A stretch of 64,000 bases of DNA from Methylosarcina fibrata AML-C10 (lineage in GTDB: Bacteria; Pseudomonadota; Gammaproteobacteria; Methylococcales; Methylomonadaceae): contig NZ_KB889965.1 of assembly GCF_000372865.1 (NCBI RefSeq), positions 2,773,450 to 2,837,449 of the forward strand. Reading direction: 5' to 3'. The translations under genes and the position numbers were made by a program. This document shows, one piece after another, positions 32,740 to 42,589 of the stretch (positions within the stretch are counted from its first letter, which is position 1; every line of letters starts with the position of its first letter). The notes beneath the pieces are model-generated. The model saw only the letters and a list, made by a program, of their open reading frames with translations, had not been told where the DNA came from and did no database searches.

Positions 32740-34392
32740 ATGAAATTCAACAAGCTTTTAATCTTATCCGCAGCCATCCAGGGACTGCTGGCCACTGGCG
32801 TTACGCAATCGGCAAATGCGGCTGACGATCATTCGGGCGGTGCCGCTCAAACAACGCCGAGTGAAGAAAATCTCGACATGAAAGCCAGGATCGAAGCGCG
32901 GAAAAAAGAAGTCGAAAAGGAAATCGCGGAAGAAGAGCAAAAAAAGAACGGCTATTACAAGGAAGCCGGCACTTACGGCACCAAGCGCCTGACCCAGCCG
33001 CCTTCTTACACGGTGAATCTGAGCAAGACCGGCATCGATTCGGTCAGGGACATCACCTGGCTCGACGTGGGCCTTGAAAATCGGACCCGCTACGAGCACC
33101 GGGACGACGATATCCGCCGCAGTAACCCGCTTCCTGACGCAGGCCCTGCCGCCAGACGCTCCTATGCGGGCGGCGTCGACGAGCCGGTTTTGCTGAAAAC
33201 GCGCGCCTATCTTGGCCTCAAGGAGATTCTTGATCCCTTCCGCTTCGCGGTCGAAATCCAGGATTCCCGCCGCTACAACAGCCGGTTCACTCCCGATAAC
33301 CGCGACGTCAACGAATTCGAATTCATCCAGGCTTACGGCGAGTTGTATTTCAAGGATGCCCTGGGTAGGGACGATCTGGGTACGAATCGGCCGCTCAGCA
33401 TCAAGGCCGGGCGATTCAATTTCGAGTTTCTCGACCGCCGCCTGATCGCCAGCAACGAATGGCGCAACACCACGAACACCTTCCAGGGCTTTCAAGTCGC
33501 GCTCGGTCAGGACAAAAACGACTGGAGTATCGACGGGCTGGCGCTGCAACCTCTCGACCGCCTCAAGTACAACACCGACAAGCCGATCGAGCAGCAATGG
33601 TTTTACGGTGCGATCGGGCACTGGCGCAAATGGAGCCGATGGATCACTCTCGAACCTTACTATCTCGGGCTGAGAAAGGAAGACACCGGAATCGCGGGGG
33701 ACAAGGACAATCGGGACATTATCGCGCCCGCTCTCAGAGCCTACGGTTTCATTCCCGGTACCGGCTTTAACTGGGACATGGACGCGATGTATCAATTCGG
33801 CCGCAGCAACGATAGAAATACCGGTCAGAGTCTGCAGCAGGATGCGTTCGGTTTCACCTTCGAGGCCGGCTATACCTTCGATCATCCGTGGAAACCCAGA
33901 ATCAGCGCCCAATACGGCTACGCCAGCGGCGACAAGGATCCCACCGACAATAAGAACAACCGCTTCGAACGGTTCTTCGGTTTTGCCAGGCCCTGGAGCG
34001 CGGACGATTACATCATCATGGAAAACATCAGCGCGCCCAAACTGCGCCTGGAATTCGAGCCGACCAAAAAGCTGAAAATCGACACCGGTGTCGGCCTGTA
34101 CTGGCTCGCCAGCGACCAGGACCGTTTCAACAACCTGTTCAGCATCCCGGATGCCAATAATTTCAACCGGGACCGCACCGGCGACAGCGGCGATTATCTT
34201 GGAAACTCGTTCGACATCCGGGCGCGTTACGAGCCTTTTGCGCATGTCAAGACCACCGTCGGCTACTCGCATTTTACGACGGGATCTTTCGTACGCAACC
34301 GGATGGTGGCGTCCAACGGCGGGGTTCCGGGATCTTTTGCCGATGACAGCGACTTCTTTTATATCGAAGTTCTGCTGAATGCGTTCAAGTAA
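32740..34392 (+). CDS. Alginate-export-type outer membrane porin
   Basis: A 550-aa protein with a signal peptide (LLILSAAIQGLLATGVTQ, cleavage near ANA-AD). A charged coiled region follows (MKARIEARKKEVEKEIAEEE), then a beta-barrel of about 430 residues with alternating aromatic strands, for example WRNTTNTFQGFQVALGQDKN. It resembles the Alginate_exp family of porins. Given its place ahead of sbp-cysTWA, its cargo is more likely a sulfur source than alginate; that is inference. GGGGG lies 6 bases upstream of the ATG. Confidence 0.75.
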   Translation: MKFNKLLILSAAIQGLLATGVTQSANAADDHSGGAAQTTPSEENLDMKARIEARKKEVEKEIAEEEQKKNGYYKEAGTYGTKRLTQPPSYTVNLSKTGIDSVRDITWLDVGLENRTRYEHRDDDIRRSNPLPDAGPAARRSYAGGVDEPVLLKTRAYLGLKEILDPFRFAVEIQDSRRYNSRFTPDNRDVNEFEFIQAYGELYFKDALGRDDLGTNRPLSIKAGRFNFEFLDRRLIASNEWRNTTNTFQGFQVALGQDKNDWSIDGLALQPLDRLKYNTDKPIEQQWFYGAIGHWRKWSRWITLEPYYLGLRKEDTGIAGDKDNRDIIAPALRAYGFIPGTGFNWDMDAMYQFGRSNDRNTGQSLQQDAFGFTFEAGYTFDHPWKPRISAQYGYASGDKDPTDNKNNRFERFFGFARPWSADDYIIMENISAPKLRLEFEPTKKLKIDTGVGLYWLASDQDRFNNLFSIPDANNFNRDRTGDSGDYLGNSFDIRARYEPFAHVKTTVGYSHFTTGSFVRNRMVASNGGVPGSFADDSDFFYIEVLLNAFK

Positions 34393-34523
34393 AAATACGC
34401 CTGTTAATATCTATAAAACAGAAGTCAATATCATATTATATCATTTTTAATGAGTTTCTTGAGCGATTAAGATAACTCCGTAAATTAATTAGTCTTTTAC
34501 TTATTTCAATCAAGAGGGAACCG

Positions 34524-35525
34524 ATGAATACCAAATTTATATTGGCAGGCTTGCTGACGCTATCGCTGCTGCTCGGCGAAACCGCCTACGCCGACCGAAC
34601 CCTGCTCAACGTGTCGTACGATCCGACCCGCGAGCTTTACCAGGACTTCAACCAGGAATTTATCAAATACTGGAAAGAGAAAACCGGCGAAACCGTCGAC
34701 GTCCGGCAATCGCACGGCGGCGCCGGCAAGCAGGCTCGGGCCGTGATCGACGGTCTGGAAGCCGACGTGCTGACCCTGGCGATTACCGCCGACATCGACA
34801 ACATCGCCCGGAGAACGCGGCTTTTGCCGAAAGACTGGCGGTCGCGTCTGCCCAATAACAGCATCCCTTATACCTCGACCATCGTCTTCCTGGTGCGCAA
34901 AGGCAATCCGAAAGGCATCAAGGACTGGGACGATCTGGTCAAGGAAGGCACGGTGGTGGTCACGCCGAATCCGAAGACCTCGGGCGGAGCCCGCTACAAC
35001 TATCTGTCGGCGTGGGCGTTCGCCGAGAAAAAATACGGCAGCAAGGACGCCGCCAAGGATTTCGTGAAAAAGCTCTACAAGAACGTGCCGGTGCTCGACT
35101 CCGGCGCGCGGGGCGCGACCACGACCTTTCTGCAGCGCGGCATCGGCGACGTGCTCTTGACTTGGGAAAACGAAGCCTATCTCGCGATCAAGGAGCTGGG
35201 CGAAGGCCAGGTCGATATCGTCGTGCCGCCCACCAGCGTGCTGGCCGAAACGCCGGTCGCCGTGGTCGACGGCGTGGCCGACAAGCACGGCACGCGCGAT
35301 CTGGCCGAAGCCTATCTGCAGTTTCTGTATTCGCCGGTCGGGCAAAAGCTGGCGGCGAAACATTATTACCGTCCGAGCGAGCCCAAATACGCCGATCCGG
35401 CCGATATCGCCCGCTTTCCCAAGCTGGAGCGTTTCCGGGTGGACGACGTGTTCGGCGGTTGGGACAACGTCCAGGAAGAGCATTTCGACGATAACGGCAT
35501 CTTCGACCAGATCTACGAACCTTAA
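34524..35525 (+). CDS. sbp: Periplasmic sulfate-binding protein
   Basis: A 333-aa protein with a signal peptide ([19 protein letters not shown]). Mature sequence [20 protein letters not shown], then [20 protein letters not shown] and [15 protein letters not shown] are the sulfate/thiosulfate-binding family signatures. It delivers sulfate to the CysTWA transporter. AGAGGG lies just upstream. The 130-base gap before it is AT-rich and probably contains its own promoter. Confidence 0.95.
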   Translation: MNTKFILAGLLTLSLLLGETAYADRTLLNVSYDPTRELYQDFNQEFIKYWKEKTGETVDVRQSHGGAGKQARAVIDGLEADVLTLAITADIDNIARRTRLLPKDWRSRLPNNSIPYTSTIVFLVRKGNPKGIKDWDDLVKEGTVVVTPNPKTSGGARYNYLSAWAFAEKKYGSKDAAKDFVKKLYKNVPVLDSGARGATTTFLQRGIGDVLLTWENEAYLAIKELGEGQVDIVVPPTSVLAETPVAVVDGVADKHGTRDLAEAYLQFLYSPVGQKLAAKHYYRPSEPKYADPADIARFPKLERFRVDDVFGGWDNVQEEHFDDNGIFDQIYEP

Positions 35526-35564
35526 ATAAATCACTATGAACTACCCTGACAGAGGCGTTCGATC

Positions 35565-36392
35565 ATGAGACAAAGTCATATTCTGCCGGGCTTTCGCCCG
35601 GCCCTGGGGTTCACCCTGTTCTATCTGGGCCTGGTGGTGCTGATTCCGCTCAGTACCTTGATTTTCAAAAGCCTGCTCCTGAGCTGGGACGAGTATCTGG
35701 CGATCCTGACCAATAAGCGGGTCATCGCCTCGTTCCGGGTCAGTTTCACGACCTCGCTGATCGCGGCGGGGGTCGCCAGCTTGTTCGGTTTTATCATCGC
35801 CTGGACCTTTGTCCGCTACCCTTTTCCCGGAAAGCGCCTGCTCGACGCCCTGATCGACCTGCCGTTCGCGCTGCCGACGGCGGTCGCCGGGATCGTGCTG
35901 GCGACGATCTATCAGCCCAGCGGTCTGATCGGCCAATGGCTGATGAACAGCTTCGGCGTCAAGGCGGCCTACAATCCGACCGGCATCGTGATCGCGTTGA
36001 TTTTCATAGCTCTTCCGTTCGTCGTTCGCACCGTGCAGCCGGTCCTGCAGGAATTCGACGGGGCGATGGAAGAAGCCGCCTCCACCTTGGGCGCATCGCG
36101 CTGGCAGGTTTTTTTAAAAGTGATTTTTCCCAATACGTTTCCGGCGCTTTTGACCGGCTTTGCCCTGGCTTTCGCCCGCGGCATCGGCGAATACGGCTCG
36201 GTCATCTTCATCGCCGGCAATCTGCCGTATGTCTCGGAAATCGTGCCCTTGATGATCATCACCAAGCTGGAACAGTACGAATACGCCGGCGCGACGGCCA
36301 TCGCCCTGACCCTGCTCACTTTCTCGTTCCTGATGCTGCTGGTGATCAACCTGCTGCAGTACTGGGTGCGCAAACGTTCCGGCCAACTCTAG
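35565..36392 (+). CDS. cysT: Sulfate ABC transporter permease CysT
   Basis: A 275-aa integral membrane protein with six predicted helices, for example FTLFYLGLVVLIPLSTLIF. The EAA loop for contacting the ATPase is EEAASTLGASRWQVFLKVIF. It starts 39 bases after sbp and forms the channel with CysW. Confidence 0.95.
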   Translation: MRQSHILPGFRPALGFTLFYLGLVVLIPLSTLIFKSLLLSWDEYLAILTNKRVIASFRVSFTTSLIAAGVASLFGFIIAWTFVRYPFPGKRLLDALIDLPFALPTAVAGIVLATIYQPSGLIGQWLMNSFGVKAAYNPTGIVIALIFIALPFVVRTVQPVLQEFDGAMEEAASTLGASRWQVFLKVIFPNTFPALLTGFALAFARGIGEYGSVIFIAGNLPYVSEIVPLMIITKLEQYEYAGATAIALTLLTFSFLMLLVINLLQYWVRKRSGQL

Positions 36393-36404
36393 GAGGATAA
36401 CGAC

Positions 36405-37262
36405 ATGAACGCCATCACCATTCCCGCAACTGAACTGCAAACACAGGCCCGCCGGCGCGCGCTGCACGACCCGGACTGGGTCCGCTGGGGACTGACCGCC
36501 GTCACCGTCGGCTTCATTTTTTTGTTCCTGTGCCTGCCGGTGGCGATCGTCATTACCGAAGCCTTCGCCAAGGGCTGGCAGGCTTACTGGTCGGCTTTGG
36601 CCCGGCCGGAAACCCGGTCGGCCATCGAACTGACGCTGCTGACCGCGCTGGCGACCGTGCCGCTTAATACCGTTTTCGGCATCGCCGCCGCCTGGGCGAT
36701 CACCCGGTTCGAATTTCCGGGCAAAAGCCTCTTGACCACGTTGATCGATCTGCCGTTTTCGGTATCGCCGGTGATTTCGGGCCTGATCTTCGTGCTCTTG
36801 TTCGGAGCCCAGGGCTGGTTCGGCGAATGGCTTTCGGCGCACGACGTCAAGATCATTTTTGCGGTGCCCGGCATCATTCTGGCCACTTTGTTCGTCACGT
36901 TTCCGTTCGTAGCGCGGGAATTGATTCCGTTGATGCAGGAAATGGGCAGCGAAGAGGAAGAGGCCGCGCTGTCGTTGGGCGCCGGCGGCTGGAAGACTTT
37001 CTTCCTGATTACCCTGCCCAACATCAAATGGGGGCTTTTATACGGAGTGCTTCTGTGCAACGCCCGCGCGATGGGCGAATTCGGCGCGGTGTCGGTGGTA
37101 TCCGGCCACATCCGGGGCCTGACCAATACGCTGCCGCTGCACGTGGAAGTCAGCTACAACGAATACGATTTCGTCGGCTCTTTCGCCAGCGCCTCGATTC
37201 TCGCCGGCTTGGCCATTGTCACGCTGATTCTGAAAAGCATTCTGGAATGGAAAAAACGATAA
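36405..37262 (+). CDS. cysW: Sulfate ABC transporter permease CysW
   Basis: A 285-aa permease with AGGAGG six bases before the ATG and only 12 bases from cysT. The EAA-type loop is [20 protein letters not shown], and [18 protein letters not shown] is the typical CysW C-terminal segment. It pairs with CysT in the inner membrane. Confidence 0.95.
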   Translation: MNAITIPATELQTQARRRALHDPDWVRWGLTAVTVGFIFLFLCLPVAIVITEAFAKGWQAYWSALARPETRSAIELTLLTALATVPLNTVFGIAAAWAITRFEFPGKSLLTTLIDLPFSVSPVISGLIFVLLFGAQGWFGEWLSAHDVKIIFAVPGIILATLFVTFPFVARELIPLMQEMGSEEEEAALSLGAGGWKTFFLITLPNIKWGLLYGVLLCNARAMGEFGAVSVVSGHIRGLTNTLPLHVEVSYNEYDFVGSFASASILAGLAIVTLILKSILEWKKR

Positions 37263-37265
37263 ACA

Positions 37266-37378
37266 GGTTGGGTTTACCCTAAAGGGCATAAAAGGCGTTA
37301 GCCGTAACCCAACAAATCGAAGCCAACAATTGCCGGGTTTCGCTATCGCGCTTGTGCCCTTTAGGGTAAACCCAACCT
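37266..37378. repeat. 24-bp perfect inverted repeat between cysW and cysA
   Basis: Arms 37266-37289 and 37355-37378 are exact inverse complements (AGGTTGGGTTTACCCTAAAG then GGCA), 65 bases apart. The right arm continues the word CGCGCTTGTGCCCTT, also seen at 39.46 kb. It is a MITE- or REP-like dispersed element inserted in the operon and could fold in the mRNA to separate cysTW from cysA expression. Confidence 0.8.
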
Positions 37379-37403
37379 ACAAATTAAAACCTGGACCCCA
37401 ACC

Positions 37404-38447
37404 ATGAGCATCCTTCTTTCGAACATCAGTAAAAATTTCGGCGCGTTTTCCGCGCTGAACCACATCAATCTCGAAATTCCCGAAGGCGAACTGGTCGCCT
37501 TGCTGGGGCCGTCGGGCTGCGGCAAGACCACGCTGCTGCGCATCATCGCCGGACTGGAGCAGCCGGATCAAGGGCGCGTCTTGCTCCGGGGCGAGGATAA
37601 GACCGAGCACCACGCCAGTCACCGCGGCATCGGTTTCGTGTTTCAGCATTACGCGCTGTTCCGGCACATGACGGTATTCGACAACATCGCCTTCGGCTTG
37701 CGGGTCAAGCCGAAAAAAGAACGCCCGACCGAAGCCGCCATCGCCGAGAAAGTCCATGATTTGCTGAGCCTGGTGCAACTCGACTGGCTGCACGACCGCT
37801 ATCCCGACCAGTTGTCCGGAGGCCAACGCCAGCGCATCGCCCTGGCCCGCGCCCTGGCCGTGGAGCCGTCGGTTTTACTGCTGGACGAACCGTTCGGCGC
37901 GCTCGACGCCGGCGTGCGCAGGGATCTTCGCCAATGGCTTCGGACGCTGCACAACGAGCTGCACGTCACCACGATTTTCGTGACGCACGATCAGGAAGAA
38001 GCGATGGAGGTCGCCAGCCGCGTTGTGGTGCTCAACCACGGCCATATCGAGCAGCAGGGCTCGCCCAGCGAAATCTACGACCATCCGGCCAATGCTTTCG
38101 TCTCCCGTTTCATCGGGCAGACCAATGTATTTTCCATTGAAAACGAAGACAGCCACTGGCTGAAGGAAGCGGGCATTCTTCTGGATGAACCTAAAGGCTC
38201 GACGGCCCATGTGCGCCCGCAGGACATCGAAATCGAAAAAATCGCCGACCTCGACTTATCCGGCTTCATCCTGAAAGACTGGCAGCACCTGGGCGCCCTG
38301 ATCCGCGTCGAACTGACCCAAAGCAAGCCGAGCGGAGCAGCCGCCACCGTTTTTGCCGAAATGCCCAACGACCGATTCAAGCGCCTGCAGCTCGACAGGG
38401 GAGACAGGGTGGCGGTGCGAGTGAGGAATGCGCATTGGTTTCATTGA
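37404..38447 (+). CDS. cysA: Sulfate ABC transporter ATPase CysA
   Basis: A 347-aa ATPase: Walker [16 protein letters not shown]-loop FVFQHYALF, signature [15 protein letters not shown], Walker [14 protein letters not shown] and switch His [12 protein letters not shown]. The C-terminal third is a TOBE-like regulatory domain. It is separated from cysW by 141 bases holding an inverted repeat but clearly completes the sulfate importer. Confidence 0.95.
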   Translation: MSILLSNISKNFGAFSALNHINLEIPEGELVALLGPSGCGKTTLLRIIAGLEQPDQGRVLLRGEDKTEHHASHRGIGFVFQHYALFRHMTVFDNIAFGLRVKPKKERPTEAAIAEKVHDLLSLVQLDWLHDRYPDQLSGGQRQRIALARALAVEPSVLLLDEPFGALDAGVRRDLRQWLRTLHNELHVTTIFVTHDQEEAMEVASRVVVLNHGHIEQQGSPSEIYDHPANAFVSRFIGQTNVFSIENEDSHWLKEAGILLDEPKGSTAHVRPQDIEIEKIADLDLSGFILKDWQHLGALIRVELTQSKPSGAAATVFAEMPNDRFKRLQLDRGDRVAVRVRNAHWFH

Positions 38448-38514
38448 AGGTTAAAGCGAAGCAGGTAGAGGGCTTGTTAGTATTGAAGGTTATTCTTGAT
38501 AATCGGTCATTGTG

Positions 38515-38538
38515 TTGGGTTACGCTGCGCTAACCCAA
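38515..38538. repeat. REP-like palindrome TTGGGTTA...TAACCCAA
   Basis: A 24-base near-palindrome (outer arms TTGGGTTA/TAACCCAA, inner CGCTGCGC) in the gap between the convergent cysA and CZB genes. It is one of several related intergenic elements in this half of the window. Confidence 0.6.
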
Positions 38539-38570
38539 TCCACGCACTGAGCCATCGGCCAAACATCGGT

Positions 38571-38924
38571 TTACAGTTTGGCCTCTTTTTTAAACTGTAC
38601 GATGGCGATACCCACCGCGTTCGAAGCTTGCGCATAGGGCGTTCCGGCATTTAACATGTTTTCAGCTTCATCGTATTTCCTTGCGTTAATGATCTGCGCG
38701 ACCTTGCTGGCTTCGGTATGAAACAGGGCGTGCTTGGCTACGCATTGCTTGTAACTTTGCAGCGACCCGAATTTCGTCTTGGCTTCGCTGTGAAGCCATT
38801 TCCCGAGCTCGCAGCAGTTGTCTTTGGAAATGGTGGCAACGTCCATGGTTTCTTGTGTGTTGATGGCGGAACGGAATTTAAGCTTCCATTCTGCGTGCTT
38901 TTCAAGGGCTTGGTTCAAATCCAT
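38571..38924 (-). CDS. Stand-alone CZB (chemoreceptor zinc-binding) domain protein
   Basis: A 117-aa cytoplasmic protein: LNQALEKHAEWKLKFRSAIN with the first His, NCCELGKWLHSEAKTKFG with the Cys and His, and CVAKHALFHTEASKVA with the last His. The 3-His/1-Cys zinc site of CZB domains is complete. CZB domains sense zinc or hypochlorous acid and regulate c-di-GMP enzymes or chemotaxis. Here it is a separate protein, so its partner is unknown; two EAL-like genes lie 5 kb away. Confidence 0.8.
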   Translation of the reverse strand: MDLNQALEKHAEWKLKFRSAINTQETMDVATISKDNCCELGKWLHSEAKTKFGSLQSYKQCVAKHALFHTEASKVAQIINARKYDEAENMLNAGTPYAQASNAVGIAIVQFKKEAKL

Positions 38925-39000
38925 CTTGCTCTCCTCTGTGGGTTTATATGGCGTATTAACTATAGCTAAGGCATCTTAAAAGACAAGAAATCGCAGCCTG

Positions 39001-39078
39001 GTAGGGTATGCATTGCATACCTTTTTTAAATCTATTTCAAAGGAATGCTCTAGAAATGGTATGCGGTGCGTACCCTAC
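39001..39078. repeat. Inverted repeat GTAGGGTA...TACCCTAC
   Basis: Arms 39001-39021 and 39058-39078 are inverse complements at 18 of 21 positions (GTAGGGTATGCATTGCATACC type), flanking a 36-base T-rich centre. It lies between the divergent CZB and DUF2442 genes and is another dispersed intergenic element. Confidence 0.65.
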
Positions 39079-39106
39079 AATTCACTTCATTTTTCGGAAG
39101 CTTGGC

Positions 39107-39415
39107 ATGCATACTTCCACGATTGAAATCGAGGTTCCTGCCGCTGAAAACACCACGGTTTCAGAGGATACTCTGAGCGTTGACTTGAACGATGGCCGAA
39201 CGATCTCCGTCCCGCTGGCGTGGTATCCGCGCTTAATTTGCGCAACCCGATCGGAGCGGAATAATTGGCGCCTGATCGGAAAAGGCTATGGAATACATTG
39301 GGAGGACATCGACGAAGACATCAGCGTAGAAGGGCTATTGGCAGGTAAGCCTTCGGGCGAAAGTCAAACCTCATTCAAGAAATGGCTCGCAAGCCGTCCA
39401 CTCCAATCTTCCTGA
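39107..39415 (+). CDS. DUF2442 domain protein
   Basis: A 102-aa protein from the ATG at 39107. The DUF2442 core is visible: LSVDLNDGRTISVPLAWYPR, then WRLIGKGYGIHWEDIDEDIS and VEGLLAGKPSGES. The family is often paired with DUF4160 in putative toxin-antitoxin pairs, but no DUF4160 partner is present here. Start chosen because the family begins shortly before the first strand; the inverted repeat directly upstream leaves little promoter space. Confidence 0.8.
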   Translation: MHTSTIEIEVPAAENTTVSEDTLSVDLNDGRTISVPLAWYPRLICATRSERNNWRLIGKGYGIHWEDIDEDISVEGLLAGKPSGESQTSFKKWLASRPLQSS

Positions 39416-39449
39416 CCACTGCGAGTTCAGTAGAATGCGGTGGCGCCAG

Positions 39450-39497
39450 GAACCGCGCTTGTGCCCTTGAGGGTATCCATCGCGAACGATGCGGTTC
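39450..39497. repeat. Dispersed GAACCGC...GCGGTTC element, copy 1
   Basis: Terminal GAACCGC (39450-39456) and GCGGTTC (39491-39497) enclose GTGCCCTTGAGGGTATCC. In reverse complement it matches 61257-61303 almost throughout, except that an internal 12-base segment is inverted between copies. Confidence 0.55.
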
Positions 39498-39526
39498 GTT
39501 TCCTTACAGCAATCCCACAATTCAAT

Positions 39527-39649
39527 TTATTCGCGGCTATTCTGCATCACCTTGTCGTGATGGTTCGGGTCGTGCCGATCCTGTCCCTTGGTGTTTTCGC
39601 AGCCCGAAAGAAATATCAGCAAGAAAAGCAACAACGCGGAAGTTTTCAT
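39527..39649 (-). CDS. Small lipoprotein
   Basis: A 40-aa protein from the ATG at 39649, with GAAGGAGAG six bases upstream. MKTSALLLFLLIFLSGCENT is a lipoprotein signal with lipobox LSGC (Cys17); the mature part is only about 24 polar residues rich in His and Asp. The exceptional brevity suggests an envelope microprotein or a lysis/entericidin-like lipoprotein; function not assigned. Confidence 0.7.
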   Translation of the reverse strand: MKTSALLLFLLIFLSGCENTKGQDRHDPNHHDKVMQNSRE

Positions 39650-39859
39650 CGTTCTCTCCTTCATCAAAGATTGGCCGAGGCGGATAACATAGCAGATTAT
39701 GGAGCCGCTCAATAAGAAAATCTTGTCTAAAAAGGATCTTATCCGAATGAATCCCGGCAAATAATGCTCGTCGAACGACAATGGCACCGTCGATATCGTC
39801 GCCTTGCCACAGGCAGGGATGATCTGCGATAGTAATTGCGTCCTTTGGAGGTAGCCGCC

Positions 39860-41818
39860 ATGATCGATCCAGCGCCGGAAACGCTATTGCCGTATTGTCC
39901 TACCAGTCTGACCGAGCAATTGCTAACCGGAGGGCCGAGGATTTTGCTGTACGGCGAGGCAGGCATCGGCAAGTCCTACCTGGTTAACGAACTGGCCCGG
40001 ATCTTCGCCGAAAAGGGTCTGTCCTGCTCCTGCATCACCGCCGATCCCGGCTCGCCCCTGTTCGGTTTGCCGGGCACCGTGTCTTTGGGGCAGTGGCGGA
40101 AAGAAGGCTGGCAAGTCTCGTCATTCGAAGCCTTGTGCTCGTTGGATGCGGGCCGCTTCCGCCTGCCGCTTCTAACCGCGGTCGGCCGGTTGAGCCGCAA
40201 GGTACCCACGGGTCTGCTGCTGGTCGATTCCCCCGGCGTGGTTCGGGGGATCGCCGGAGCCGAATGGCTGACCGGCGTGGCCGAACTGCTGAACATCGAC
40301 ACTGTGCTGGTGCTGAACCGCCGGTCGAAACCGCTGCCGTTAAGGCAGGAGCTGTCGTCCTTGGGCATTCACATTCTTGCCGTTCATGCGCATCCCGATG
40401 CCTGTCATCCCGGCCAAACGGCCAGAACGCGCAAAAGAACCGAACGGTGGCGCGCTTATCTCGAGACCCTTCAGGACATAGCGGTTCACCTTGACGACCT
40501 TCATTTGATCGGCGCGCCGCCGCCTATCGACGTGCCGGCGGCCTGGAACGGCCGCCAATGCGCCTTTGTCGAGCCCGGCCGGACCGTGAGCATCGGCGAA
40601 ATCGTTGCCCTGGAACAGAGGCGGCTTCGAATCCGTCTGCCCAGGGCGGCATCGACCACCGGCATTCTGCTGGTGCGCGATGCCCGCAGCGAGAAAAACG
40701 GCCTGCTGGTCAGCGCCAGGCCGTTCACTTCCGGCAATCTGCAATTTTTGCCGCCGCCCGACGCCCTGCCCTATCGGGCCAGGGATGACGGCGGAGGACC
40801 CAGGCCCGTCGCCCGATTGCGCGGCGGTTTCGCGACGATGATCAACGGCGTTTTCGGTGACCCGCTGCTGCATCTTAGGCTCCGCCAGCGCCAACGCAGC
40901 CTGCTGTTCGATCTTGGCGACTCCGGCCGCCTGCCCACCCGCATCGCCCATCAGGTCAGCGATGTCTTCATCAGCCATGCCCATATCGACCATATCGGCG
41001 GCTTTCTCTGGCTGTTGCGTTCCCGTTTCGGCGATTTTCCAAGCTGTCGCCTGTACGGTCCGCCGGGACTGGCCGCGCATATCCGGGGCCTGATCGCCGG
41101 CGTGCTCTGGGACCGCATCGGCGATGCCGGGCCGCGGTTCGAAATCGTCGAAATTCACGGTGATCGCTTGCGCCGGACCCGGCTGCAGGCCGGCCTAAGG
41201 GAAGGCGTTGCGCTTCCCGAAGTGCCGCTTGCGAACGGAATCGTCCTGGACGATCCGCTGTTCCGCGTCCGCACCGCGACGCTGGACCATCTCACACAGG
41301 TACAAGCTTATGCTTTCGAGAGCAAGCCCAGCATCAGCGTCGATAGCGCCGTGCTCAAAGCGATGGGCCTTCCGCCCGGCCCCTGGCTGAACCGTCTGAA
41401 GGCGCTGATCGGCAAGGGCGACGGCGAAACGATGATGCCATTGCCCGACGGCAACCGCCGGAAGGCAGCGGAGGTAGCCGCACAGCTTCTGATCGTCAGG
41501 CCCGGAGAAAAGCTGGTCTATGCGACCGATCTGGCCGATACCGCAGCCAACCGGAAAGCACTCAGCACCCTGGCGGAGCGCTCCGACTTTTTTTTCTGCG
41601 AGGCCGCCTTTCTCGAAGACGATGCCGATCAGGCGCAGCGCACCGGCCATTTGACGGCAAGGGCCTGCGGCGAAATCGCAAATCTGGCCGACGTCAAGCA
41701 ACTGGTGCCGTTCCATTTTTCCCGGCGCTATGAAAACCGGCCCGAAGCCGTCTACCGGGAAATCGGCGCGGTCTGTTCAAGAGTCGTCACTCCTGCGCAA
41801 AGCGGCAAGAACGATTGA
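39860..41818 (+). CDS. Fusion of Clp1-like P-loop domain and metallo-beta-lactamase domain
   Basis: A 652-aa protein from the ATG at 39860 behind GGAGG. Residues about 20-200 form a P-loop NTPase: Walker A YGEAGIGKSYL, ITADPGSPLFGLPGTVSLGQ and LLLVDSPGVVRGI resemble Clp1/Grc3-type polynucleotide kinases. Residues about 310-640 are an RNase Z-like metallo-beta-lactamase with SHAHIDHIGGF, ATDLADTAANRK, FFFCEAAFLEDD, TGHLTARACGEIA and PFHFSRRY. Both parts point to RNA-end processing, but no substrate is known. The gene stands alone. Confidence 0.75.
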   Translation: MIDPAPETLLPYCPTSLTEQLLTGGPRILLYGEAGIGKSYLVNELARIFAEKGLSCSCITADPGSPLFGLPGTVSLGQWRKEGWQVSSFEALCSLDAGRFRLPLLTAVGRLSRKVPTGLLLVDSPGVVRGIAGAEWLTGVAELLNIDTVLVLNRRSKPLPLRQELSSLGIHILAVHAHPDACHPGQTARTRKRTERWRAYLETLQDIAVHLDDLHLIGAPPPIDVPAAWNGRQCAFVEPGRTVSIGEIVALEQRRLRIRLPRAASTTGILLVRDARSEKNGLLVSARPFTSGNLQFLPPPDALPYRARDDGGGPRPVARLRGGFATMINGVFGDPLLHLRLRQRQRSLLFDLGDSGRLPTRIAHQVSDVFISHAHIDHIGGFLWLLRSRFGDFPSCRLYGPPGLAAHIRGLIAGVLWDRIGDAGPRFEIVEIHGDRLRRTRLQAGLREGVALPEVPLANGIVLDDPLFRVRTATLDHLTQVQAYAFESKPSISVDSAVLKAMGLPPGPWLNRLKALIGKGDGETMMPLPDGNRRKAAEVAAQLLIVRPGEKLVYATDLADTAANRKALSTLAERSDFFFCEAAFLEDDADQAQRTGHLTARACGEIANLADVKQLVPFHFSRRYENRPEAVYREIGAVCSRVVTPAQSGKND

Positions 41819-41990
41819 AACGCAAACAGGGCTTTCATTCCCGTCTTGAATCGAAGGCGACTATCCAAAATCGTCGAAAAAGTTTATAGTACCGAGTAAA
41901 AATAACCGTTTATCAAGCAGTTAAATCGGCTTATCCGTTTTTTGACGTCCATTGAAAGGACGCAGTTCCTGCTCACGTTCCGGAAAACTC

Positions 41991-42356
41991 ATGAGTATCG
42001 GCATAAAAATAAGCAAATACTGGGGCTTCATTTTCTGGATTTGCCTGCTATTGATTCTTTTTCTGTCTTTAATGCCCACCGTGCCTCATATGCCGACTAC
42101 GGGTTGGGACAAGACCAACCATCTTGTTACTTTCGCTTTTCTGTCCGTTCTGGGACGCAAGGCCTATCCGGAGCGTCATGCGGCGCTGTTCCTGGGGTTG
42201 CTGTTTTACGGGGGGCTCATCGAATTATTGCAGTTCTTTACGCCTTCCCATTTCGCGGAATGGGAAGACTGGGCCGCGGATGGCTTGGGGTTGGTTATCG
42301 GAGGGAGGCTGGAAGGTTTATTCTACAGGTCCGGCCGCGCTTCTTATTCGGAATGA
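41991..42356 (+). CDS. VanZ-like membrane protein
   Basis: A 121-aa protein with three to four hydrophobic helices. The VanZ-like signature is WDKTNHLVTFAFLSVLGRKA, then GLLFYGGLIELLQFF and AEWEDWAADGLGLVIG, with the conserved Asp/His and Glu/Asp residues at helix ends. The start at 41991 fits the first helix. Its function in non-resistant bacteria is unknown. Confidence 0.8.
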   Translation: MSIGIKISKYWGFIFWICLLLILFLSLMPTVPHMPTTGWDKTNHLVTFAFLSVLGRKAYPERHAALFLGLLFYGGLIELLQFFTPSHFAEWEDWAADGLGLVIGGRLEGLFYRSGRASYSE

Positions 42357-42589
42357 GAGGCGGTAGGGATTTTTTCCGACCGATACGCGGTGAAACCCGG
42401 TCCGGACCATCGTCCGTTAACCGTATTGAGCTCAATCGATCGGCGCGGGTTTCAAACAGGTAGATATTTCACTTTCCCACTTTGGATGCCGGCGAACAGG
42501 ATCCGGATATCAGTTAAGGATCTCCTGAAACTTTTTATCTTGTCCGAATCTCTTACTTATCCGGTTTAAAAATAAATAAAGGAGCAGTC
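42357..42589. other. Upstream region of the wrbA transcription unit
   Basis: A gene-free 230 bases. AT content rises after 42520 (TTATCCGGTTTAAAAATAAA), a plausible promoter zone for the small leader ORF and wrbA. No defined operator seen. Confidence 0.3.

Noticed and set aside
32764-34272. A 502-codon minus-strand frame
   Set aside because: Antisense shadow of the porin gene with no protein-like motif or ribosome site.
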